Assembly: GCA_012064415.1 (NCBI GenBank) | Contig: SSNU01000294.1 | Coordinates: 661,455 to 725,454, forward strand | Source: Gyrodactylus bullatarudis | Taxonomy: Eukaryota; Platyhelminthes; Monogenea; Gyrodactylidea; Gyrodactylidae | Reading direction: 5' to 3' | Length of the DNA stretch: 64,000 nt | Part shown: in pieces, positions 1 through 13,602 of the stretch | How positions within the stretch are numbered: the first letter of the stretch is position 1 | Layout: each line of letters opens with the position of its first letter | The notes under the pieces: model-generated | The model's database searches: none | What the model saw: only the letters and a program-made list of their open reading frames with translations | Told to the model about the DNA's origin: nothing | Program-made: the position numbers and the translations under genes

Positions 1-77
1 CTTAACGAACTGCAAAAGGAATAGAAATATTTCAAATTTTTATGTCATCAAGAGAAATTTACTCAATTTTTAATCAG

Positions 78-242
78 GGTGATAGCGGATCTGGCTTAAT
101 TTGTGAATCTTCTCTCGGAAATTATGTTGCAGGGATTACTTCAGCAACTCATAAGAATCAGCCTGAAGCCTATCCAGGCCTGTTCACCAGAGTTTCATAC
201 TTCAAACAGTGGATTTTACAATCAATGCAAAGAAATTCATAG
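78..242 (+). CDS. Trypsin-like serine protease, C-terminal exon (partial)
   Basis: The exon encodes the end of a chymotrypsin-fold (S1) protease. It opens directly with GDSGSGL, the segment carrying the catalytic serine, and continues with a VAGITSATHK strand and a YPGLFTRVSYFKQWI C-terminal helix typical of S1 proteases (family form: Y-P-G-V-Y-T-R-V-x-x-x-x-x-W-I). The usual GDSGGP is GDSGSG here. A strong acceptor (tttttaatcag) ends at base 77, so I start the exon at 78; the open frame extends back to an ATG at 42 but that part lacks the cysteine normally preceding GDSG. The catalytic His and Asp exons lie outside the window. Secretion cannot be judged without the N-terminus. Confidence 0.75.
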   Translation, partial: GDSGSGLICESSLGNYVAGITSATHKNQPEAYPGLFTRVSYFKQWILQSMQRNS

Positions 243-1293
243 ATTTTGATATCAATATTTCACTTTTATTTTTTTAATCATGCATTATTGTAATCCAGAG
301 AGAATATAAAATTGTTATTCAAAAAAAGTTTAGTTTTTGAACAGCGTGAAATTTTATCAAGCCGGCTATTGTAGGAAAGAAACCAACTACGTTGCTGTTA
401 CAAAAATATTCAAGTATTAATATTAATGTCAAGCTTTATCAGAAAAAATATTTTCGTTTCTTCTAATTTTTATCGTATATTTCATCGGTCTAAATTTTAT
501 TCAATTTACTCGTTCAGACAAAGTTTAATAAAAATCCATTAAACTTTTGACAAACTAGTCGTTTTTAATGGAGTTCAAATCATCAAAGTTTCACTAATCT
601 CAACCAGTAATAGAATCAAGAAATTGAAATTCGACCCTAACACGATAATGAGGTGAATTCCACATTTTTCTTCAAAAGTGAGCCTAAAATTGAGATTTCC
701 AACTTTCCATATCATATATAAATCCCATCCATAGTTATTTTCCTTCCTGAACATCACTACAGCTTTTGATAAGCTTCATATCAATTGGATTACAAATCTA
801 GATCTCAGGAAGTACACTTCAATGTCTACTTCAACCGCACTCAAGGCCTTTCTTCAGAAATTTATCCCACAAGAAAACTCTTGTTTTCTTTTATACAATT
901 AACTAATATATATGAATTTTTAAAAAAAACTTTAGAATAATTGATAGTATAGTCTTCAATTTTCCTTAATATCAAGAAATTGATTATGAAGAAACATTTG
1001 TAAAAGTGATACTTGACTCCTTATATATTACAGTAAATGTTAAATTTCTGAATGTTCCCTATAATTTAATTTCTAGATGTAATGCTTTTTAACATATCCA
1101 GATTGTTAATGGTCTCTCAAAATAAAGATTAATTACTTTTAAGTGCCAAGATTCACTTTCTATTTATCAAAATATTTCTCTCTCTCATTCTTGATCAATG
1201 ATGGCAAAGAATTTCATCACGTGTTCTAACTATTCTACTATTGGTTATACGGTTGGATTAAATGTTGGCTAAAATCAAATATCTATTCAGAAT
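243..1293. other. Intergenic, no supported gene
   Basis: AT-rich sequence. A 60-residue open frame on the minus strand (575-757) has no recognisable domain and no convincing splice context. I see nothing else that can be supported. Confidence 0.5.
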
Positions 1294-1638
1294 ATGAAAA
1301 TAGTGATACTGTTCTTTGCAACTGTTTTTCTTTGTTTGTCCCAAATTAATGATTTAAGAATAGTGGCAATCACAAGTGGAGTTTTTGAAAAGTCAAATTA
1401 CTCACAAGTAGAAGATGCTGATCTTTCGAATTTTACATTGGATTTAAAGTCGGAAATTGCAAAAAATCAAAAAAACAAGAAGAACGAAAAAATCAAGGCA
1501 TTAGCACCGAAAGATTTTGTAAATTTCAAAAAGCCTGAAAAAGATTTAACTGTAACATCAAATGGCTCTAAACTACAAAATAGATTGGGATTAATTTTCA
1601 TTCTCATTACAATGCATTTAAAAATGAATTTTGAATGA
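1294..1638 (+). CDS. Putative small secreted protein, unrecognised
   Basis: The frame encodes 114 residues. It starts with a convincing signal peptide (Met-Lys, a hydrophobic core around VILFFATVFLCL, then a polar stretch from about residue 18), followed by a lysine/asparagine-rich mature region containing one NYS and one NFT glycosylation-type sequon. I do not recognise a family. The C-terminal residues (FILITMHLKM) look like read-through into non-coding sequence: another open frame ending KIGD at about 1759 lies just downstream, but no GT-AG intron joins them. The true 3' structure is therefore uncertain, and the model could be only a first exon or a decayed gene. Confidence 0.35.
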   Translation: MKIVILFFATVFLCLSQINDLRIVAITSGVFEKSNYSQVEDADLSNFTLDLKSEIAKNQKNKKNEKIKALAPKDFVNFKKPEKDLTVTSNGSKLQNRLGLIFILITMHLKMNFE

Positions 1639-2844
1639 AAATATTGGCTCATTGAAATAGACGGAGACTTCAAGAACTTCAGAAATCTCAAGCGGACGTG
1701 TGGCAGTTAAGAAAATGACCAAAGATTTGAATCTGCATGCAGAAAAAATTGGAGACTGAGATCTTCTGAATTCCAATTTCTAAACTTTTTATGTATAACA
1801 TACGTTGTATAGAAAATTATGTCGTAAGATCAATTAAATTTATATTTTAATGAAAATTATATCTATAATACTTTTTTAGCACATTTTTACTAAAAATATC
1901 TCCCCTTCTAATAAATGTTGAAAAAAGGTGTTTAGTCTTTAGTCTTTCTTGTAAGTTATCACTGATAACGAATGACACATCAAAAATTTTGATTAAAAGA
2001 AATTTTTTTTTGAATTGGAAATTTTCAAATATTTCAAAAGTAGAAAACCAATCAAAATATTCAGTACTAGAATATCTGTCAAATGAAGAAAATTGTATGA
2101 AATCAATAAACTGAATCTTTAAAAAATTCTCTATTTGCTCTATTAAAGTTCTATTCTTGTAACAAAATTCAATACCTTTTTGATGTTAAATTCACTGTAA
2201 ATTATCACTAGGACTTGTGATTAAAAGTTGGATAGAAAATTTGCTAACTGAAATATCAAAAGATTTCATATATGTATGTCATCGATTAATCAACGATGGG
2301 ATTCCTCGTGTTTTTTAAGTATGATTTTAACAAATAATTCAGTAACTACTACTAAGTAAATGCAATCAAAATAAGGATGTAAATACAACGAAACTGTCAT
2401 TTTTAGAAAGTTTAGTGTATTAGATAGAGTTGTCCTTCGGGTTTGGCGTGTGGGTAAGGGCACACCTGATATTTCAGATGAAAATTAATATTTTTGTCCT
2501 ATCAACATACTTAGTAGTAGGTCTATTAGGTATCTCAAAAAATTTTAACTTGAAATGGATCGTTTATTCAATAAAGCTTATAATCACACTTAACTAACTG
2601 CTCTTATGATGTACTAATTTTTTATAGAAATTGCAGCATTCGGAATTGAGAAATTATAATAATTAAATTATTTCTGAAAAATTCAAAATCAAAAAGGTTC
2701 CAATTCTATTTTATAACAATAATAATAATAATTAACTAATTTGATACAATACTTTTGTTAAAATAATCCAAATTTATTTATAGATAAAGTGCACGCATTC
2801 AAAATTTTCAGAAAACAACTTTATGTCAAAAGTTTTTTAATTTA
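1639..2844. other. Intergenic, no supported gene
   Basis: AT-rich sequence upstream of the rootletin-like gene. A short AAT microsatellite lies near 2718-2735. A GC-richer patch near 2440-2475 superficially resembles part of a tRNA but does not fold as one. No gene supported. Confidence 0.5.
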
Positions 2845-5800
2845 ATGTCTAAAGAATATATAGAAGAAATCAATGATCGTCTAAATGTAAGTTGGATCAA
2901 ATAATGCTAAAGGATCTTGAGATATCACTCACAGGAAAACTGTCTCCGTCAAAAGATATTCATTTAGATATCTCAAGAATAAGAGATTGTGGTAGTGGCC
3001 AGGAAGACTTAACAAATTCCCAAAATCAGGATTTTAATTTAAATTTGTCGAACCCAGATACTATTCCAGCTGATATTACTAATGAACATGAAATTATAAA
3101 GGAATTTCTTGAGTCTATTGGGCAAGATATTCAAGAAGTTAGTTTTGAATTATTTTCTTTCTCATTCTGCTATGTAGAATCTACATTGATATTAGCATCA
3201 CTACCTAGACGTTTATTCAGTTTACTATACTAATATTTGCTAGCTTTAAGGGAGTTGACTTTACACTCTTTTACTTTTAAAAACTCTATTATCCTTTAAA
3301 TATATTTTTCAACATTAAATATTTTCCATCAATCACTTTCAACTTTAAATATTTAGTTTAAGAGTAAAAACATTTCCGCTCATGATATACTTTTCACGAT
3401 GAATTCAAGAGTAGAGCGTGACAACCAAATTATTCGGGACTTGCAGAAGAGAATTTCATCATACAAGAAAGAAATAAGTTCATTAAAAGTTTCCAATCAA
3501 TCTATACTAGAACAAGTAAGTTATTTTATATAGTCAACTCTAGTCAAAAAATCGAGACACATCTTCTGATGAAGCTAGTTCTAGCTCTAACGTTGATATT
3601 CTAGTAGCTTTTGAAAAAGAAAAAAGAAAGTAAGTCACTTATTTTATCATTTTTTAAAAATCCTAATTATCTATAAAATATTTAGGGCAAAGGATATTAG
3701 GTGTGAGAATGACAGACAAAAAATTTTGATTGAAGAACTCAAATCTAACTTGAAACAGCTAACACTTGCCTATAATCAACAAGTTAATGAGGTTCGTCAT
3801 CTCAGTGAAGAACTTCGTTTGAGAGACACAGAGTTATTAGAGCATGATGCGGCCTTTAACGAGTATTACAACCAAGTCAGTATTCAACTAAAGAAAATAG
3901 CCTCAACAATTAGTTCTTTAAAGAAACAACTTGAAGATACAAAATCCACTACGGTTATACAACTGAAAAATGTAATTCTTCCATACTTGATCTTTTAGCT
4001 TGAAGGAGAAATAAGTGTCAAACAAAAAATGATTGATCAAAAACTAAAAATTTTCTCAAACGAGCGTGAAAGAGCCTCAGATGAAATAAAAAAACAAGAA
4101 TCTTATAATTATCAAAATAAGCTTGCTGATCTTCACAAAAAGATTTCATCGCTAACGAGTATGCTCGACGTAAAAAACAAAGAGTTGGTGCGATATGAAA
4201 AAGATTCTGATGAACAGAAGGCTGAAATTTGTGCTCTGAAAAAAAGGGTAAAGAATTTAACTAGACTAATTTCTCTTAAAACAGATTCTCGATCAAGAGA
4301 TAAACCTGAGAAGAATTTCGAATTTCGATCAGATTGATGATGTAAAAGAAAAGAATACCACCATTTGCTCCAATTCCTCACACAATGAGGTCCAAATCTT
4401 GGCAACTAGAAAGATAATTGACCAAACCAAAGCAATGCATCAGGCTCTGCTTGAAATAATCGAGATTACAACTATTGATGAGGAAGAAAAATGTTCTGTT
4501 TCACCTAATGAAGTGAATTCATTAACCGATCAGAGAAGAACTAGCAGTCTTGACAGGATCAGTCATAAATCTGATCAAGAATTCGATAAAATGATGAGGT
4601 TTGTATTATAGTTTATCGATATAAATTTAGGTCAAATAGTCAATCAAATATAATTTCGAATCTTGATCCTGAAAGGAAACCTTACGATAGTGATCCTAAA
4701 CACGTTGCATTTACAGCACTACGACAGGTTCATAATTTTCACAATAAAAAATCTATTGAGCTGCAGTCGTTGAGAATCAAAGTACAGTCTTTAGGAGAAA
4801 GAAACACAAATCTTAAACTGAAAGTTGAAGAAAACGAAAGACTGAGAAAGGAACAGCAAGATAAAATCACTAAACTTGATAGAGAGTGTTCAAATTTGAA
4901 AAAGAGTCTCGATAAAGTCAATTTTGAAAATGCAAATATCGAATCATTGCTAAAGTAATTTTAATTAATAATTTTAGAAATAAATTATTGGATTTTGCCC
5001 AGATTACTGAGGAGAAAGATTTAATTCAGGACCAGTTGAAAAAGAAGAGAATTGAAAATCAGTCAATGAACCAGGACTTGCTCGAATCCGGACACAAATT
5101 GGAAGAAATCACTCGACAAAACTTTGAACTGGAATCGATAAAATTAGAAATGGTAAGCTCTTTCAATTAATTGTATTTCTCAACTTAATCAGCAAATGGA
5201 AATAAAGCGCCTACAAGAAAATCTTTACGAATGCGAATCGAGGTGGTCTAATTCTTTCAATGATCTCTTGATTACAAAGGAAGAACTTCAGAAATTCAAG
5301 CTTGAACGAGAAATTCTCTATCAAGAAAAGTTACGACTTAATGAGTTACAAAACAATACTGAATGTTCTAGAGAATCCTTGGAGAAAAAGTTAACTTTGG
5401 TCAAATTAGAAGAAAGTGAATTGAGAGTTGCGTTAGAAAAAATGCAAGAAAACTTACAATCTTGCGAATCCGAAAGAGAGGAAGATAAAAATATTATTAA
5501 ATCTCTGGAATTATCAAACTCAAAACTTTCTGAGGATATAGAAAATCTTCAATTAGAAAAGGCTAGTCTTAAACAGGAGAACTTGAACCTACAAGAGGAT
5601 ATGGATAGAATTTTAAATGAATCAACAAGAAATAAAATAGCTTTGAAGAACCAGCTGAGAACTATATCCTTGTTGGAAGAAAAGTGCTCCAAATTGGTGA
5701 GTTAAATTATCTATCTGGTCGAGAATGTGATAGTAGTCAAGGATCGAAATTGAATTTCTACAGAATATTTCTGCTTTTTCTGTTAATATCCTTTATTTCA

Positions 5801-8800
5801 GAGTCTTGATTTAGATTCAGCTCAAGATAAAGTAGAAATTCTAATTCAAGAAAAATTTAATACAAAGAAAGACAATGAAAAGCTCGTTGAGGATTTGGAA
5901 AACTTACAAAATCTTGTCTCGGATCTATCCGTTGAAAAAGACAATTTAACAAAAATAAAAAATGAAAGTCTTAGAGAGATAAATCGTCTGAGAGAAGATA
6001 ACAAGCGTCTCCAAATTGAATATTCTGCTGTGAAAGCAGAAAGAAATTCCATTGAATGTTCCATATTATCTGCTCACAATCAAACAAGTGATCTTCAAAA
6101 GTCTAAGGAACGCCTTGAAAGGGAATTGAAGCAGACTAATTTGAAGAAGGAAAATTTGCAAAGTATGTATTTCAAAAGTTGAGCAATGTTTTACAAAAAG
6201 CCCGAATTAAAATCAATATTTTTCTCCAACTTAAGAAATTAAATAAATCTACAATTTTCAGGAGAGCTAGTCAATCTTCGAAAAGAATATGAACAAAAAA
6301 TCTCCGAAGTTCAACATGATGGAATCATGAATGATAAGCGCTTGAGTGAAGAAATTCAAAAGTTGAAAAGGGATTGTTGTTTCCTTGAGAAGCGAGCGAG
6401 TGATGCTGAGAATCTAACCGTGAAATTGTTAAATACTCAAAATGAGTTAGAAAATTCAATACGAAGTATCTCCCAAAATAGATCGGGCAAGTGTTCCAAG
6501 GAAGATGCTGAAAAAAATCGTCTGATCAATCAAAGGAAAGTTTTATTCGAGAAAATTGAAATTCTACAACGGTATGTTAATGGTTAATAAAGTGAATTTT
6601 TATATATTTTAACAGGGAAAGAGAGGATATGATAGTAAACTTTGAAAAAGAAAAGCATATGCTTTATTGTAATTCCTCAAACGAGATTGACTCAATGAAA
6701 GAGAAAATCACAAACCTAGAGGATAGGGTGAGTTTAATCTAACCAATTAAAAAACGCTGAAAGAATTCAAAAATAAAATTATCTTTTAATAGTTGACAGA
6801 CTCTCAAAAGAGATGTAAGTCCTTAAACGATGAGTACCAAAGAAAGTTGTACAACAGTGAACAAATAATTGGTGAGCTAAAAGAGCAGAAAGAAAAAATG
6901 GAAAATATTTTGAGCACGAAAGAGTAAGTGATAAGTCTTAAAATTATCCTTAAAAATTTGAAAAGGAAGAGTTTTAATAATATTTTTTCCGTCACAGAAA
7001 GGAATATCAGAATATAATTGAAGAAAAGAAAAGAGAGTTCACAAAGATTCAGTTGGACTTTGAAGATCTGGTAGCCAAGTTGGAAATAAATCAATCCCAG
7101 GTCCACAGTATCAACGGCATCAAGGATCAACTGAATCGAGAATCGGCAATCAACAAAGAACTCATTAGAAAATGTAAGAAAAATATCTGATTTTAATAAA
7201 AATTAATAAATCTTTAAAACCTAGACGAGAATGAAATTAAAACCTACAAAACGGAGCTGAATAATTTGAATAGAATCAACGATAAAAAGGAGGAGGAAAA
7301 GTTTATTATTGAAAAATCTAATGAATCCTTGCGGGAAAGATTGAAGGAAGAAAAACTCAAAATATTGGATCAAGCTAAGATAATTCAAGAAATTCAAATT
7401 TCAAAGAATGAACTTGAGAATAAATTCTCTCTGTTGGATCAAACACTACAAAACTCGAATGAGTATGCCAAAACTTTGAATCTGAAACTCTCGGAATCAA
7501 GGAAAAATAATGCTGAGTTCCTGAACCAGAACAAGTGCCTCCAAAGTGACCTTAGCAGGATGAATAAACAGAATCTAGAGCTAGAAGAGAAGTATCATGA
7601 ACTCTTGAAATCCTTTGAAAATTTGAAAAAGTAATTTTGTACTTTAATTTAAAAAGTTTAAATTAATCTTTGTAACTATGGTATTTTTTGAGCCGATTCA
7701 TTTCCTTTTATTATTTTGCTAGAGAAAAATCTGAATTGCATCAGAATCGCCTTGTAATGGAAAGTCATTTGAATGAGCTCAATTGTGAACTAGAGATTTT
7801 ACAAAATAAGTTAAATGCAGCCAACGAATCAGCTGAACAAAAGGAAGAATCCTTCAACAGTCTCAGTATTCAATTGAATAAAGATTTCGCTAAAATTTCC
7901 AACGATAGAAATGCTCTCAAGACAAAGGTAACTTTTCAAATTAAATTACAATTTAAATTTTCTTGTAAGCCTTAATTCTTATTAATAGAATATGGAATAT
8001 CAAATAAAGATTCACAGCCTCACTTCGATTATTCGAGGTTTTGAATCGGAAATCTATCTAAAAACAAATGACCTCATGAATGAAAAGAGAATTCGTGAAG
8101 ATTTGCAGAGAAGGCTCAAAGCAATTCATTCCCATCTAAGAAGAATCATAGGATATAGACAAACTTTGTGGATAATTGGAAATGGATCATGTTTCAAAGT
8201 AATTTTATTAGTTTCTTATGAAATCCGATAAATACGATACAAACTTTTTTAATAGACTTAGAGAATCTAATAGAAACAATACAGAGCATGCGTAGTTCAG
8301 AAAAAAAATAATAGTATTAATTTTGATTTATTTCCAGACCCTTCACGAAGAGAAAAAAATGAATATCCAGTGTCAGTCCTTCAAGAATATTTTTAAAAGA
8401 TCTCGATCCTTATCCCCCCTTACCGAAAAATGTAAGTAAACAATTTTTTGCAATTCCAGAATTCAGAAAAAAAATCAAATTCATTGTCAAATTTGACCAA
8501 AGTTTGCCCAAAAATATCGTTCAATTTCCCTTCAAACTGATAAAACTAGAATTATTTTATTCAATTTCCATTTTTCTCAAAAAACTGACAAAATTCTGTA
8601 ATTTAGATTTCAAAAGGATTTGAAAATTTCCTGAGGTAGCATCTACATTGAATATTCTTACGGTAATCATGTTTTTGAAACCCCACATAATTTTTAGGGT
8701 AGATTTTAAAAATTACCCCAAAAAATAATTCTTCCAAAAATAACTCCTACGATCATAATACTAAATTGATTTCTAAGAATATATTGATGCCACCATTGGA

Positions 8801-11650
8801 ACCAAACAGCTCAACATTTTCTTGGAAAGGATTTAATATTTGCAAAATTTTCTCCTACCTGACAACACAGCTCAAAGTTGTACTCATATAACTTTAAACT
8901 TAGAAAGAAAGTGGATAATTTTTGGGGTCAGTTTTGGAAATAACTATTTTTTATTTCTGATTAATGATATGTTTTTCAATATCTGTTTTGACTGTCTGCC
9001 AGTTTGAACTTATAAGCATCTTATAGAAAATTTTACGCTCTTTCAAATGATTTCAAATTTGACTCTGAAATGTCGAAGGATCAAGTCGAAACATTGGTTT
9101 ATTCATGTCCTGATTATAAAAATTGTGCGCAAAACTGGGCAACTTAGAAAAATTTTAGAAGTAGATTCGGAATCTGCGTAAAATTTTACACAATAATCAG
9201 TTTGTCGCAAAAATTTATGGCAAGTTTTTTTTTGAATTCCTCCAGTGTAACTATTCAAGATTGTGTGTTTTAACGTGGTATTTTTATTGTTTGAAAATAT
9301 CAATTTTTATGAATTGAAGAATAAATCAGCCATATTGTAGAGCAATAATATTCAGGAGTGAAAATAAATCAATAATTTATATAAGTTGTATTGAAAAATA
9401 ATTTACGCCATGGTCTAAATCAAGCAAAAAATAATTACAACTTGATTTTTGCAATTAATGTGTAGACAAGGAGAAAATTTTCTCAAACAGAAGTCTCTCC
9501 CAAAATTCTGTACACTCAAGTACAAATGTCGAAGGACAAATCTCTTTGAATATTGTGCAAAATCTTGACGATTGTCCGAGTATAAATTCAATAAATAACC
9601 TTGAGCCAGAGTGTGTAAGAAACGCACTGGAAAACTTCGTTCAACAAATGATTGAGGTTTGTTGAATCAAATTAATTCCGAGCAAAATTTCCTAGTATGA
9701 GCTCTTTTTATGTAGATTGAATATGAAAAGGATGAATTGAATTTGATTTTGCATAAAAAGCAACAACAAATCGATGATCTGACTGAGGATTGCATGAACT
9801 TATCACAACGTCTCAAGGAAGAAGGCCATCAATATGAAATGATAAAACGAGGTAATTGGCGTAGAGAAATTTCATACTTTAACTGCTATAAACATAATAT
9901 TTTCTAATAGAAAAGTTTGCTTTGGAAGAATCCATGTCAGCATTTCAAGATGAGCTAAGCACAAATAGGGAAAATCAGGAAAAACTGAATGATACTTTGA
10001 GGCAAGTAAACTGCAAGTTGACAGAATCTCTCAAGGATAAACAACGACTTGAAGATGAAGTAGATACTTTGAAAGTATGAACTAAAAGTCGATATCATAA
10101 AAGTTGAGGAAGAAGTTTAGGGGTTTATTTTATTTTCATTCTAGAAAACTCTTGAGGAAGAAAAGAACAAATGCACCGATGCACTCAACGAGTCTATGAA
10201 ATACCGATGGGATATGGAGGATTTGAACTCAAGAATTCTTAGGCTTGATCTTACAAAGGAATCTCTCGAAAACGAACTTGATAGACTCCATAAACAACTA
10301 AAAGATTTGGAAAAAGAAAATCAAGTAGGTGTTGAAATTTGAAAGCATTGAAATGACCAGTTTATTAAATTAAAACATTATGACAGGAGCTTACCTCACG
10401 GATTGAGAAAAATGATAAAAAATCTTCTCAAGATCATTCTGAGCGTCTCAACTTGGAGAGTGAACTGGAGAGAATATCAGAGAATTTGAGAAATTACAAA
10501 TCAAAGTACGAGGCTGCACAGCTCGAAATTGAAGAATTGAAAATGGATTTAAATAAATTGAAATCAGAGAAGAATGAAATTCAGGATGAAGGCCAAGTTT
10601 TGATGCACAAATTAACTTCAGCAAATGAAGAAATTCTCTTGCTCCATGTATGCAAATATTACTTATTTTATTTTACTGAATAGGATCGAATTGATGTGCT
10701 GAGGGAAAAATTGAGTGAGACAAAACTCCAGTTAAACTCAACTAGGGAGATTTTCGTACAACAAGAAGATCGATATAAACTCATTGAGATGGATAAGAAA
10801 AATCTTCTCGTTCAAATAAAAGAGTTGAAGATGAAAAATTCAGATTATTCATCCAAATTGACTTCCATTGAGGAGCAAAATGTTGCGCTAAATGGTAAAT
10901 TTCAATGTCTAATTTAATTATTTTAAAGATACAATTGAAGAGATGAGGAATTTATTAAGAAATAAGGAAGATGACATAAATGAAATTCAGGAATTATACA
11001 AAGAACTCGAGGTAGAAATAAATCTGAAAAGAGATGAAACTACAATGTTGAGGAAAAAAATTAAGAGCTGTGAAGGTGAACTTAAAAGCATGGCTTTGCT
11101 ACAAATTGAGAATCAAAATGAGCAGACAAGATGGCAAAATAAAATGATAAAAGTTGACAGAGAGAATAATGAACTCAAGTCTTGTGTATCTCGATTGCAG
11201 AGAGAAAAATCGGAACTTGAAGAAATTCATCTGAAAAATATTGTTGATCTAAGTGAAAAGCAAAAATTCGAATTAAATCAAGAATATATCCGTTATAAAG
11301 AGCAAAAGAGTAAAATGGAAATAAAATTTTCCCAAATCGAATCAAATCTTAAACAGAGGATCGAAAATCTCGAGGTTCAGGTGCGTCCGTCTTTTTTTAT
11401 AAATTTTTTTCAGAACTCTAAGTTGCAAGATCAATTTCTTCAGAGATATCCTAAACTCAACCAAAACCTTCCATTTATGAATAGTAACGAAAGATTGATT
11501 TCTAACCTTGATAGGCTTCAATTGAAAGGAGATGAAAAGGTAATTTAGTTTTTAAGTAACTCCATTTTTCAGAGACCTTGGACAGGTATTTCGGATAAAG
11601 TTTCATCTACTATCCAGGAAAATTCAGATCAAACTAAGATATCTGATTGA
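2845..11650 (+). CDS. CROCC: Rootletin-like ciliary rootlet coiled-coil protein, 28 exons
   Basis: Exons join in phase as 2845-2886, 2913-3137, 3357-3515, 3544-3629, 3686-3971, 3999-4247, 4285-4598, 4631-4954, 4978-5152, 5193-5696, 5802-6162, 6262-6571, 6616-6727, 6793-6923, 6998-7173, 7225-7630, 7723-7927, 7989-8198, 8338-8431, 9466-9656, 9716-9851, 9911-10074, 10145-10324, 10387-10647, 10684-10894, 10929-11380, 11414-11539, 11573-11650. The product is 2055 residues, close to the roughly 2000 of vertebrate rootletin. Nearly all of it is heptad-patterned coiled coil rich in Glu, Lys, Leu and Asn. Two short breaks match the family layout: an LRRIIGYRQ segment and a VRNALENFVQQM segment followed by renewed coiled coil. 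Rootletin forms the fibrous rootlet anchoring ciliary basal bodies; the paralogue CEP250 links centrosomes and is the main alternative. Coiled coils align promiscuously, so the name rests on length and these breaks. Introns run from 23 to 1034 bases. Confidence 0.68.
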
Positions 11651-12055
11651 TTACTAAATTTTAATTATCCAAAGTTAACTAATAATTGATTGTGGATTAA
11701 CTTAAACTCAAGATAAAAGACTTTCACAAATTCTGAGTATTAAGTTTTCGTTTTAGCTTTAATTCTAAATTTATTTTCTAGCCTTATTATTATTATTAAA
11801 TAATTTATTTATGCATTTTGGAAATATTAAATAATAATTCTTGAAATTTGATTTACTACCAGTAGAGTCTTGGAGTCCAAGACTTGGACTGAGATCTATG
11901 AAAAATAATTTTTTTTATTAAAAAATTTATTATTATCAGACTAAGAGTCTAGTTATGACATTGCAATGGAAAATATTAGAATTGATTAAATCGAATAATA
12001 GATTGAATTGTCATTGATACTTTATGAATTAACACCGGGTCTGAAGAAAGCCTGA
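11651..12055. other. Short intergenic region between convergent genes
   Basis: AT-rich 3' space shared by the rootletin-like gene and PDCD4. It contains short ATT repeats (about 11785-11800). No gene seen. Confidence 0.5.
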
Positions 12056-13602
12056 TCATATTATTAAATTCGACTTGATCAGAAAATCCCCTTCAGATAC
12101 AAAACGCTTTCTACCATTTTTGATGGGAATATTTTTGAACATTTTTTCAGAAACCACGCCAGCATCAAAGACTTTTTTCATCAAGCGGTTGAGAACAATG
12201 TAGGCGCAAGGCATTTCCTTGTTAATCAAGGGCATTTCAGTATAGACACGATTGACGCCAATTTCCAACTGATCACTGGTTATTGTAACTGATGAGCATA
12301 AGCCTTTTAAAAGTTTGATGAAACCTTCAACTTCTTTATCATCATTATTACTCTCCATGCATGACATTAAAATCTGAAATCAATATTTAGTTTTATTTTT
12401 TTGTCCAGATAGAAATTAATATTATGGTTTAATAGATTATCACTTACCTGGTATACCAATTCGTGGTGAAAATGCGGTGATTTTAAATCTAGTAAGCTGT
12501 TATAGACTAAATCAAAATCTTTTGTTGAAGAATACTGTTTCAATAAAATTTGAAATTTATAGACAAGAAATCTATTAGCTCTTTGACCGGATTTTTCTCC
12601 CCAAATATCATTTAGTTTATTGAAAGACTCATTTAGAGACAAAATCTTTTCAGCAATATCAATTGACTTTTTAACCACGTCATTGGAGTTAAGTGAGGTT
12701 GCTAAACTTCCATAAGCAGAACTTGACAATGAATTAAGTGCATTTGGTTCACTTCCTCCACTATTTGATCGAAAATTAAATTTTTCCCGATTTTCAGCAT
12801 CAGGCGTTGAAGGAGTTTCATGATCGAAAACCTCCGGATCTTGCGCATGAGATAAGAACTTTCTTGGAAGAATTTCGTCGGCAATAGCACGAGCAATGAA
12901 TCTACCGACTAATTCAGAAGCTTTAGGAACATCAAGTATTAGATCTGGTAATTCACCGAGAACAATATGAAAACCATCAATCATTTGGGATGTCGAAATA
13001 AACTTTTTATGAAGATATGCCAACAATTCAGAAGTAAATTCGCATTCAACAGACTTATGTTGCATTGCAAAGTTTATAAGAAAAAGTGGCATAAACTTTC
13101 TCATATAGCTAGGAATGTTTAGCTCTTTCAAACTGGATAGAAACTCAACGAAATTAACATGACTATAAAACTCGACAAGTAAATCACAAATTCTGTCCTC
13201 TGCAACGTCTCTGTCAATTTCTTCTTTCCCATACCCAAGATCAATGTCGTCAGACTCGTACTCAGGAGAGGCATCACCCATTTCATCATATTTGAGGAAA
13301 AGGATATCTTTTGCATTACCTTTTTTGTTGGAACTTTTAGATCCATGACGAGACTTTCTGCTGTTCTTTGAAAAAGGAAGTTTATTGTTGTTAATTGAAA
13401 CTTTTTGAATATTAGTAGATAATCTATCAACATCAGCTATGGTGCTGTTCATTTGAATTCCAACTTGACCAGCATAACTAAATGAGTTAGATTGAGGCCG
13501 ACGTTTTTTAATGAGGCGGTTAAGCTTTTCAGGAATTATTGGCATTTCCCCAGCAGAATCTTCATTACAGCTATTGATGTCAGATCCATTTTTAAACTCC
13601 AT
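12056..13602 (-). CDS. PDCD4: PDCD4, tumour-suppressor-type translation inhibitor with two MA3 domains
   Basis: Two exons (13602-12448 and 12373-12056, 74-base intron) give 490 residues; human PDCD4 has 469. The first ~120 residues are basic and disordered, with an RKSRHGSKSSNKKG nuclear-localisation-like run. MA3 domain 1 spans about 145-245 (FLSSLKELNIPSY, then LDVPKASELVGRFIARAI). MA3 domain 2 spans about 325-470 (LKSPHFHHELVYQ) and ends in GRKRFVSEGD, the signature following the second MA3 domain in PDCD4 orthologues. In animals PDCD4 binds the helicase eIF4A through both MA3 domains and blocks cap-dependent translation. A serine-rich acidic linker separates the domains. The gene is convergent with the rootletin-like gene, 405 bases apart. 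Confidence 0.9.

Noticed and set aside
575..757. 60-residue minus-strand frame with Trp/Tyr-rich start
   Set aside because: No known domain, no flanking exon that continues it, and AT-rich surroundings produce such frames by chance.
2430..2480. tRNA-like GC-richer patch
   Set aside because: No pairing acceptor stem, no proper box B and no cloverleaf could be drawn.
9103..9627. Minus-strand open frames within the rootletin gene
   Set aside because: They lie in the 1034-base intron and overlap the next rootletin exon antisense; no domain or splice support.
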